From Chloroflexota bacterium (GTDB lineage: Bacteria > Chloroflexota > Anaerolineae > Aggregatilineales > UBA3940), in assembly GCA_011051745.1 (NCBI GenBank), contig DRKO01000355.1:1-6978 (forward strand): a stretch of 6,978 nt of DNA, written 5' to 3'. This document shows, piece after piece, positions 1-5,581 of this stretch. Position numbers and translations under genes: made by a program. Position 1 is the stretch's first letter; the number at the start of each line of letters is the position of its first letter. The notes under the pieces are model-generated. The model ran no database searches and was not told the DNA's origin. It worked only from the letters and a program-made list of their open reading frames with translations.

Positions 1-423
1 CTGATGAGCGCCGAAAAGGCCGAAGAACTGGGCATGAAGCCGCTGGCCCGCTGGGTGGCGAGCGCGGCGGCAGGCGTTGACCCCCGCACGATGGGCCTGG
101 GGCCGGTTCCGGCCACCGAGAAGGTTCTGAAGCGGGCCGGACTGACCGTCGAGGACATAGACCTGATCGAGCTGAACGAGGCCTTCGCCGTGCAATCGCT
201 CGCCGTCATGGAACTGGCAGGCTTCCGCCACGAGATCACCAACGTAAACGGCGGCGCGGTTGCATTGGGTCATCCGCTGGGCTGCTCCGGGGCGCGCATC
301 TTCACCACTCTGCTGCACGAGATGAAGCGCCGCAAAGCCGCCGGAGAGACGATGCGCTACGGGCTGGCGACCCTCTGTGTTGGCGTCGGGCAGGGGGAAG
401 CCACGATCATCGAGATGCTGTGA
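1..423 (+). CDS. Thiolase (acetyl-CoA C-acyltransferase), C-terminal part
   Basis: The reading frame is open from base 1, so this is the last 140 codons of a gene that begins upstream. Thiolases interconvert two acyl-CoA molecules with a 3-ketoacyl-CoA plus CoA, in beta-oxidation or in acetoacetyl-CoA synthesis. Visible family signatures are GPVPATEKVL (fragment residues 34-43), NEAFA (59-63), GGAVALGHPLGCSGAR with the catalytic His at 91, and LCVGVGQG with the second catalytic Cys at 126. These correspond to His348 and Cys378 of the Zoogloea enzyme. The nucleophilic Cys near residue 89 of a full protein lies outside the window. A normal thiolase has about 390-400 residues, so roughly 250 are missing. 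All visible catalytic residues are intact. The stop TGA overlaps the GTG start of the next gene. Degradative or biosynthetic chain-length specificity cannot be told from this part. Confidence 0.96.
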   Translation: MMSAEKAEELGMKPLARWVASAAAGVDPRTMGLGPVPATEKVLKRAGLTVEDIDLIELNEAFAVQSLAVMELAGFRHEITNVNGGAVALGHPLGCSGARIFTTLLHEMKRRKAAGETMRYGLATLCVGVGQGEATIIEML

Positions 424-1106
424 CGGGGAACGGGATCGGCACGCTGGGCGAGCGGTCACTCCACGCCGCCCTGAAAGAATGGTATGCCCGCCCCGGCGAT
501 CAACTGGAGGCCGCCGTTGAGGGCTTTGTGATCGACATCGTGCGCGGTGACCTGCTGATCGAAATCCAGACCGCCAACTTCTCCGCCCTCAGGCGCAAGC
601 TCACCGCCCTGACCGAAGGGCACGCGGTGCGCCTTGTGCATCCCATCGCCCGCGAGAAGTGGATCGTCCGGCTGGATGCCGGGGGTCGTCCTGTCAGCCG
701 CCGACGTTCCCCCCGGCGGGGCCGCGTCGAAGACCTGTTCAACGAGCTGGTGCACCTCCCGACCCTGATCACACGTCCCACCTTCTCGCTGGAGATTCTG
801 CTCATTCAGGCCGAGCAGGTCTTACAGGACGACGGGCAGGGAAGCTGGCGGCGCAGGGGCTGGAGCGTGGTGGATCATCGGCTGCTGAATGTTGTGGATC
901 AGGCCCTCTTCGAGTCGCCGGAAGACCTGCTCGCCCTGCTGCCCCCCGCTCTGCCCCATCCCTTCACCAACCGCGACCTGGCGGAGGCGCTCGGCGTGCG
1001 CCTCCGTCTGGCCCAGAAGATGACCTACTGCCTGCGCAAAATGGGCACGGTTGAGGTGGTCGGCAGGCAGGGTAAGGCATTCCTGTTCACACTCCTTACC
1101 GGGTAG
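420..1106 (+). CDS. Uncharacterised protein with PD-(D/E)XK nuclease-like core and C-terminal winged helix
   Basis: This is a 228-residue soluble protein of unknown function; no signal peptide or membrane segment is visible. The N-terminal part looks like a restriction-endonuclease fold: an opening helix with Glu11 (GERSLHAALKEWY), then Asp39 in GFVIDIV, a short hairpin, and E48-I-Q50 in LLIEIQTANF, followed by a helix (SALRRKL) and a strand (VRLVHPIA). This is the D...E-x-Q/K spacing of PD-(D/E)XK enzymes, with Gln in place of the usual Lys. Residues about 180-225 (FTNRDLAEALGVRLRLAQKM and the following basic stretch) resemble a winged helix-turn-helix. Together they suggest a DNA- or nucleic acid-binding protein. 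I recall similar small proteins annotated as a DUF in Chloroflexota and haloarchaea, but cannot confirm this. The GTG start overlaps the thiolase stop (GTGA). No close Shine-Dalgarno sequence is seen, so translational coupling is likely. That it is a gene is well supported; nuclease activity is inference. Confidence 0.85.
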   Translation: MTGNGIGTLGERSLHAALKEWYARPGDQLEAAVEGFVIDIVRGDLLIEIQTANFSALRRKLTALTEGHAVRLVHPIAREKWIVRLDAGGRPVSRRRSPRRGRVEDLFNELVHLPTLITRPTFSLEILLIQAEQVLQDDGQGSWRRRGWSVVDHRLLNVVDQALFESPEDLLALLPPALPHPFTNRDLAEALGVRLRLAQKMTYCLRKMGTVEVVGRQGKAFLFTLLTG

Positions 1107-1112
1107 CCAGAG

Positions 1113-1128
1113 AAAGGAGCACCCCTTG
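1113..1128 (+). promoter_or_regulatory. Ribosome binding site that fixes a TTG start for the aminotransferase
   Basis: AAAGGAG (1113-1119) lies 6 nt before TTG at 1126-1128, which is in frame with the aminotransferase. The only upstream in-frame ATG (1051) would overlap the previous gene by 56 nt and add 25 residues (MRWSAGRVRH...) that do not look like this family's N-terminus. The next in-frame ATG lies far inside the conserved domain. TTG is therefore the best start. Confidence 0.78.
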
Positions 1129-2502
1129 CCCTTCGAATCAACAAAGAAGAAGACCGATTCTCACAGCCACGTCTTCTACCGCAAACACAAACGCCCCAAA
1201 CCGACCATCTCTCACGGCGAGGGCGTGTACCTCTGGGACACAGACGGCAAACGCTACATAGACGCCTCCGGCGGCGCGGTTGTCGTCAACGTCGGGCACG
1301 GGGTCAGGGAGATCGCCGACGCGGTGCGCGAACAGGCCGCAGAGGTCGCCTACGCCCACGCCACGATGTTCACCAGCCACGCGCTCGAGGAACTGGCCGC
1401 GCAACTCGCCGCTCGCCTGCCGCTCCCCGACGCGCGGTTGTTCTTCCTTTCCTCCGGCTCGGAGGCCATCGAGACGGCGGTCAAGCTGGCCCGCCAGATT
1501 CAGATCGCGCGTGACCAGCCCTCCCGCTATAAGGTGATCGGGCGCTGGGGCAGCTATCACGGCGCGACGTTCGGCGCGATGGCCGTGATGGGCAAGCCCT
1601 CTATGCGCCGCACCTATGAGCCGATGTTCCTTGATATGCCGCATATCCCGCCCGTGTACTGCTATCGCTGTCCCTTCGGGCTGACCTGTTCGGAATGCGG
1701 CCTCCGCTGCGCCGACGCGCTGGAGGAGGAGATCAGGCGGCAGGGCGCGGAGACGGTCGCCGCCTTCCTCGCCGAGCCGGTCGCCGGGGCAACGCTTGGC
1801 GCGGTCGTCCCACCCGATGAGTACTGGCCCCGCCTGCTCGAAATCTGCGACCGCTACGGCGTCCTCCTCATCGCCGATGAGGTGATGACCGGCATGGGGC
1901 GCACCGGACGCTGGTTCGCCGTCGAGCAATGGGACATAACCCCCGACATCATCTGTCTGGGGAAAGGGGTCTCCGGCGGCTATCTCCCGCTGAGCGTCAC
2001 CGCCGCGCGGGGCGATCTGGTCGAGACATTATGGGAGCAGCTCGGCGACTTCAATCACGGCGGGACGTACTCCCACCAGCCGGTGGCCGCCGCAGCCGGG
2101 CTGGCGACGATCCGCTATCTGGAAGCGCACAATCTGATCGAGCGTGCCCGTGAAGCCGGCGAGACGCTGGGCCGGAAATTACGCGAGGCCTTCGGCCATC
2201 ATCCCCATGTTGGCGATATACGCGGGCAGGGCATGATGTGGGCGCTGGAGCTGGTCGCCGATCGGGAAACAAAGGAGCCGTTCCCGCCGTCTGCGAAGCT
2301 GGCAGGCCGCATCTTCGATCACGCCTTCGCCAGCGGCCTGATCGTCTACGCCATGAGCGGCTGTGCCGACGGCGTGGCAGGCGATCACGTCATGGTCGCC
2401 CCGCCGTTCGTCGTCGAGATATGGCAGATCAACGAGATCATCGGCCTGCTACGAGAGGCGATTGACGCCGCCATCGCCGAAGTCACCGCCGGACCTCAAT
2501 AG
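1126..2502 (+). CDS. Class III PLP-dependent aminotransferase (aspartate aminotransferase family, YodT-like)
   Basis: This 458-residue cytoplasmic enzyme transfers an amino group between an amino acid (often an omega-amino acid) and a keto acid using pyridoxal phosphate. Numbered from the TTG start, the fold-type I landmarks are SGSEA (110-114, phosphate binding), SYHGAT with the ring-stacking aromatic Tyr144, LIADEVMTGMGRTG with the PLP-pyridine Asp251, and LGKG with the Schiff-base Lys280. GGTYSHQP with Thr314 follows, then RGQGMMWALEL near 366. Length and domain order are normal for the class and no key residue is missing. A cysteine cluster C-x2-C-x5-C-x2-C-x3-C (residues 179-195) sits in the segment after the YHG motif. 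YodT-like members share part of it (YCYRCP...CA). Its position 19 nt after the nuclease-like gene suggests one transcript with the thiolase. YodT belongs to a lysine-degradation-type cluster in Bacillus, which would fit a thiolase neighbour, but substrate assignment is not possible here. Its 3' end overlaps the convergent membrane protein gene by 20 nt. Confidence 0.95.
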   Translation: MPFESTKKKTDSHSHVFYRKHKRPKPTISHGEGVYLWDTDGKRYIDASGGAVVVNVGHGVREIADAVREQAAEVAYAHATMFTSHALEELAAQLAARLPLPDARLFFLSSGSEAIETAVKLARQIQIARDQPSRYKVIGRWGSYHGATFGAMAVMGKPSMRRTYEPMFLDMPHIPPVYCYRCPFGLTCSECGLRCADALEEEIRRQGAETVAAFLAEPVAGATLGAVVPPDEYWPRLLEICDRYGVLLIADEVMTGMGRTGRWFAVEQWDITPDIICLGKGVSGGYLPLSVTAARGDLVETLWEQLGDFNHGGTYSHQPVAAAAGLATIRYLEAHNLIERAREAGETLGRKLREAFGHHPHVGDIRGQGMMWALELVADRETKEPFPPSAKLAGRIFDHAFASGLIVYAMSGCADGVAGDHVMVAPPFVVEIWQINEIIGLLREAIDAAIAEVTAGPQ

Positions 2503-5335
2503 CGGCATCCAGCCACACGAAATCGGCCCCCGCCTCGCCGGAGCTTGAGAGCACCGGCAGGCGCTCGCCCGTTTCCGGTCGGTAAAAGCCAACCCGCACG
2601 CGATACTCCCCCGCCGCCAGATCGGGGGGCAGCGTAAGCGCAACCTCATCCGGCACCACCTCGCCCGCCACCCAGCGATACAGTGGGTAGTCGCCGCGCG
2701 GGACGCCGTCATGCTGGGTGATGATCGCCCCCTCCTCATCCACCACGTGGACGAACACCGAGTATCCCTCCTCCGGCGGAGCGACCGCCTGCCACACCAG
2801 CCGCAGGGGAACCGCATCACCCGCCCGGAACGGCCCGCCCAGATCGTACCCCAGCAACCGCACCACCCCGCCGAAGTCGGCGGTCTGCTCATGTTCCAGT
2901 GGCGGGGCCTCGAACAGCCGCTCCGATTGCAGCACCGTGATCGTCCCCAGCTCGATCTCCTCGCCCGTCCCCTCCACGCTCAGCCGGAGGGTGTACGTTC
3001 CGGCGGGCAGGTCGGGATCAAGCCGGATCGCGTAGCGGTCGGTGACGACTTCACCCGCCAGCCATCGGGAGGTGGGATAGGTTCCGTGCACCGGATGATC
3101 CTCGCTCAGCAGGATTCGCTCCCCTCCGCTCCCTTCGAGCTCCAGCCGTACCCTCAGATCGCGTTCCGGCTGCTCTCCGGCCTGCCAGTGGAGCGCCAGC
3201 CGCAGGAGATCGCCCGCGTAGCGCTCGGTTGACTCCAGATCGTACCCCAGCAGGCGCAGCGGCCCCATCGCCCGCTCAAGCCGGAACTGGATGGGTGGCT
3301 CCGACCCGGTAGCCGCCCGCCCGACCCTCACCGGCCCGACCATGCCATACACCCCGCCGAACTGCCCCTCACGGATCACGGGCAACCGCCCGTCCGTCGC
3401 CGGTGAGAACCATTCCAGCTCGAGCGTGTACTCGCCCGGCGGCAGGCCGGGGGGCCGCTCGACCGGCATCTGATGGATGATCAACTCGCCCGGCTCCCAT
3501 TCTTCCGGCGGGTAGTTGAACAGCCCCTCTCGCGCCCACTCGAATCCCCACGCATCCACCAGATGGGCCACCGGCCCGTAATCCAGAACCTCAGGCCGTG
3601 AGAGCACCTCCCAGTAGAGCGTGACTGTCACCTCTCCGGCGTGCTCCGGCCCTTCATCGTAGCCGATCAGCCGGATAGTATTCGCGAAGTTGATCTCAAG
3701 CGGGTGCTCCGGTTGCGGGCGCGGGGTCTCCGGCCCCACCCGATAGACCAGATAGCGCGGCTTGCCGTCCGGCAGCGTCGGCCCGGCCAGCAACTCCGCT
3801 GGCGCGAGGAGCCCATACAGCCACTCCGGATCAACCAGCCCTGATTGCGGAACCCCGATATACGCTTCCCGCTCCGGCGGCGGATACACAACCGTGCGCC
3901 CCAGCGCCGTCCACTTCATCCGCCCGTAATCCTCCGCGATGAAGGCCATCGTCGGGTGTTCATAATGAAACGAGAGGATATAAATGGAAGCCTCGCCCGT
4001 ATCATGCGCGTTGAACCAGCGCCCCAGATCGGCCATATCGCCGTCCCGCAGCGAGTAGAGCACCGGATCGCGGCCCCAGCGCCGGAAGTAGGCATCATAC
4101 GTTTCTGCTGCCGTGCCGAGCAATACGATCCCCCAGATCGCGGCCAGTGCCACCTGCGGGATCGGATACCGCCGCTCGATGAGCGATAGCCCCGCCCCCA
4201 GCCCGACCGCCGGTAGCAGCATCGCCACCGGCAGCACGCCCAGACTGCGCAGGCTGTGGAACGGCTCGATGGTCAACGCGCCCGGCAGCAGCATCACCCC
4301 GAACCAGATCAGGATCAGGCCGGAAAGCACCCGGCGCTCCGGGCTCCGGATCACCCGCGCCAGCGTCACGACGAGTCCGGCGTAAAACGCAGCCGCCACC
4401 ACCGGATCGAACACCGGGCGGCCCGGCACGTTGAGGTAAAGCAGCGGGTCTCCCCGGAAGCCAAACGCCCCCAGCGCGGCGATCACCCCCCGCAGCACCG
4501 TTACGGACGCTTCCGGGGGCGGCATATCGGGCTGGATGGCCGCCACCTGTGTCGCCCGGTGGGTGATGACCTCCGGATGCCGGATCAGGAAGGCTCCCAT
4601 CGGCGCAAACAGGACGAGGGCCGTCAGGCCGAACACGGCAAAGGGCCGCCCCGGAGAGCGCCCCTCCCGGCGGGCCAGCATCCACACCCAGATCAGCCCC
4701 AGCGCCAGCGGCACGATCCGGTTGGCCGTGTAGGTGTAGGCTGTCGCGCCCGCCCAGAATCCGGCCCAGACGGCATCGCTCAGCCTGCGCCGCTGCCACA
4801 GGCGGATCAGCCCCCACAGCAGCAGCGTGATCGTGAACGTGAAGCTGATCGCCCGCATCCCGAAGCGGGCGTTGGAGACCGGCCAGAAGGTCGTCGCGGC
4901 CAGCGATCCGGCCACCAGCGCCAGCCAGCGAGCGTGTCGCTCCCCCCGGAAAAAGGCGCGGGCAAGTGCCAGCACACCGGCCACGACGATCATCCCCAGG
5001 TAAAACGACGCCATCCGCAGCGCCAGCAGGTCATCCCCGATCAGGCGCATCAGCCCCGCCGTAACGTAGTGATAGAGCGGCTCTCGCCCCGTAAACGCCA
5101 GTGTGAAAATGGGCCGCTCACCCCCGTAGGCGATCCCCTGCGCGATCAGCCCGTTGGCCGCGTCATCGTAGAACGGGCCGGGCGGGATTTCGTTAATCCG
5201 CGCCAGCCGCAAAAATGCCGCGACGAGTAGCACAACCGTTGCTCTGGAGATATAATGAAGCCGTTCTCCTCCAGCCGGGGGTAAAGGCCGGAATGGTCTC
5301 TCTGCTTCTTCCATATCACAAGCCTGACACACCAT
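2483..5335 (-). CDS. Large membrane protein: glycosyltransferase family 39-like (GT-C) N-terminus with three C-terminal beta-domains
   Basis: This is a 950-residue integral membrane protein. Residues about 30-415 are strongly hydrophobic with roughly 10-12 predicted helices, for example 32-46, 104-128, 161-180, 232-252, 309-328, 336-353, 368-385 and 394-413. The first loop carries PPGPFYDDAANG (51-62); its Asp57-Asp58 sits where the conserved acidic pair of lipid-linked-sugar-dependent GT-C enzymes (ArnT/PMT type) lies. A second conserved loop is GREPLYHY (83-90), and SNARFGMRAI (154-163) resembles the family's later Arg motif. Residues about 430-540 form a non-membrane region. Residues 553-950 contain three related beta-rich repeats, presumably outside the membrane. 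The likely role is transfer of sugars from polyprenyl-phosphate donors to envelope glycans, lipids or proteins; acceptor and sugar are unknown. The ATG at 5335 is the first start after an in-frame stop. Met8 (5312-5314) is an alternative, and neither has a clear Shine-Dalgarno sequence. The gene appears monocistronic and is divergent from rpoB. Confidence 0.88.
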   Translation of the reverse strand: MVCQACDMEEAERPFRPLPPAGGERLHYISRATVVLLVAAFLRLARINEIPPGPFYDDAANGLIAQGIAYGGERPIFTLAFTGREPLYHYVTAGLMRLIGDDLLALRMASFYLGMIVVAGVLALARAFFRGERHARWLALVAGSLAATTFWPVSNARFGMRAISFTFTITLLLWGLIRLWQRRRLSDAVWAGFWAGATAYTYTANRIVPLALGLIWVWMLARREGRSPGRPFAVFGLTALVLFAPMGAFLIRHPEVITHRATQVAAIQPDMPPPEASVTVLRGVIAALGAFGFRGDPLLYLNVPGRPVFDPVVAAAFYAGLVVTLARVIRSPERRVLSGLILIWFGVMLLPGALTIEPFHSLRSLGVLPVAMLLPAVGLGAGLSLIERRYPIPQVALAAIWGIVLLGTAAETYDAYFRRWGRDPVLYSLRDGDMADLGRWFNAHDTGEASIYILSFHYEHPTMAFIAEDYGRMKWTALGRTVVYPPPEREAYIGVPQSGLVDPEWLYGLLAPAELLAGPTLPDGKPRYLVYRVGPETPRPQPEHPLEINFANTIRLIGYDEGPEHAGEVTVTLYWEVLSRPEVLDYGPVAHLVDAWGFEWAREGLFNYPPEEWEPGELIIHQMPVERPPGLPPGEYTLELEWFSPATDGRLPVIREGQFGGVYGMVGPVRVGRAATGSEPPIQFRLERAMGPLRLLGYDLESTERYAGDLLRLALHWQAGEQPERDLRVRLELEGSGGERILLSEDHPVHGTYPTSRWLAGEVVTDRYAIRLDPDLPAGTYTLRLSVEGTGEEIELGTITVLQSERLFEAPPLEHEQTADFGGVVRLLGYDLGGPFRAGDAVPLRLVWQAVAPPEEGYSVFVHVVDEEGAIITQHDGVPRGDYPLYRWVAGEVVPDEVALTLPPDLAAGEYRVRVGFYRPETGERLPVLSSSGEAGADFVWLDAAIEVRR
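2549..3679 (-). repeat. Three tandem beta-sandwich-like domains in the membrane protein C-terminus
   Basis: Three units are visible by eye at protein residues about 553-655, 693-799 and 825-929. Each opens with (R)L(I/L)GYD (RLIGYDEG, RLLGYDLE, RLLGYDLG), then AG(E/D) followed by an alternating hydrophobic strand ending in W(E/Q). Each continues to an (E)PGE/AGE turn and closes with (L)P(A/P)G(E/T)YTL or its equivalent, AAGEYRV. Units 2 and 3 are closest: both have W(L/V)AGEVV and P-x-DL-(P/A)-AG. At the DNA level an 18-nt stretch is identical between them (2839-2856 and 3235-3252, covering the LLGYDL codons), while unit 1 has diverged. This supports internal duplication. The fold is inferred from the strand pattern. 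Carbohydrate or protein binding outside the cell is plausible but not shown. Confidence 0.78.
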
Positions 5336-5353
5336 ATTCGAGAACGCAAATCT

Positions 5354-5382
5354 TTGACTCCGGTCATCTTATTTGATACAAT
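5354..5382 (+). promoter_or_regulatory. Sigma-70-type promoter with extended -10, upstream of rpoB
   Basis: The -35 box TTGACT (5354-5359) is separated by exactly 17 nt from the -10 box TACAAT (5377-5382). The -10 is preceded by TG-n (5374-5376), forming an extended -10. Each hexamer differs from consensus at one position. Transcription would start near 5389 and give a leader of about 193 nt before the rpoB ATG. The -35 begins only 19 nt from the start codon of the divergent membrane protein gene. Confidence 0.78.
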
Positions 5383-5470
5383 AACAGTTCGCTCATATCT
5401 ATAAACAGGTTTGCCGTTTCGCTAAGAATCGTCATTTGAATTGTCTGACGTGAAACAGTGCTCTTCCGGT

Positions 5471-5517
5471 GAGCAAGGGCCGTGACCATCAGGACGGCAC
5501 CTTGCTTTGTGTTGTTT
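5471..5517 (+). terminator. Possible intrinsic terminator/attenuator hairpin in the rpoB leader
   Basis: The arm 5471-5483 pairs with 5494-5507: seven pairs (AGCAAGG with CCTTGCT), a bulged A at 5499, five pairs (GCCGT with ACGGC), and a closing G-U at the base. The loop is ten bases (5484-5493). Immediately downstream is a U-rich run in the RNA (5506-5517, nine T of twelve, broken by G). This is terminator-like but imperfect. It lies about 65 nt before rpoB, so it would reduce rather than end transcription. The competing hairpin 5459-5475 would disrupt its 5' arm. Confidence 0.38.
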
Positions 5518-5566
5518 ACGCGATGCTCGTGCGCAGGAGCCGGGCGCTCTAACTGATTTTGTGCTG

Positions 5567-5576
5567 AGGAGAAGGT
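5567..5576 (+). promoter_or_regulatory. Ribosome binding site of rpoB
   Basis: AGGAGAAGGT (5567-5576) holds two overlapping Shine-Dalgarno-like cores. AGGAG lies 10 nt and AAGGT 5 nt before the ATG at 5582. This supports the start giving MSYKLGRKSYARIP, the expected N-terminus for this protein. Confidence 0.8.
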
Positions 5577-5581
5577 AATTC

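Larger units (their letters stand above)
5389..5581 (+). promoter_or_regulatory. Predicted structured 5' leader of the rpoB transcript
   Basis: This is the untranslated stretch between the predicted start site and rpoB. Several helices can be drawn by hand. An outer helix pairs 5416-5421 with 5451-5456 and encloses a hairpin CGTCA/TGACG (5430-5434 with 5446-5450). A small hairpin TGCTC/GAGCA (5459-5463 with 5471-5475) overlaps the 5' arm of the long hairpin at 5471-5507. A GCGC/GCGC hairpin (5531-5534 with 5544-5547) lies closer to the gene. The ACCTT in the 3' arm of the long hairpin (5499-5503) is also complementary to AAGGT next to the rpoB start. It matches no regulatory RNA family that I can recognise. 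The structures were drawn by eye without energy calculation. Confidence 0.4.

Noticed and set aside
1051..1125. ATG at 1051 as the aminotransferase start
   Set aside because: It would overlap the preceding gene by 56 nt and add 25 residues unlike the family, while TTG at 1126 has a well-placed AAAGGAG.
1138..1929. 263-codon open frame on the minus strand opposite the aminotransferase
   Set aside because: It is antisense to a clear class III aminotransferase with all catalytic motifs, and has no family features of its own.
4256..5230. 324-codon open frame on the plus strand opposite the membrane protein gene
   Set aside because: The product is dominated by Arg, Gln, His and Pro, as expected from antisense reading of a GC-rich membrane protein gene. 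The minus-strand frame has clear membrane helices and family motifs.
5251..5256. TATAAT on the plus strand inside the 5' end of the membrane protein gene
   Set aside because: There is no -35-like hexamer at 16-18 nt upstream, and the better promoter at 5354-5382 already serves rpoB.
5398..5425. Minus-strand promoter candidate for the membrane protein gene (TTAGCG, 16 nt, TATAGA)
   Set aside because: Both boxes are weak matches and the region is locally AT-rich, so the match could be chance. A promoter is expected somewhere here but cannot be placed.
5523..5552. Nine-codon ORF (MLVRRSRAL) in the rpoB leader, a possible Arg-rich leader peptide
   Set aside because: No Shine-Dalgarno sequence precedes its ATG and it ends before the rpoB ribosome binding site. 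An ORF this short is expected by chance; only conservation could rescue it.
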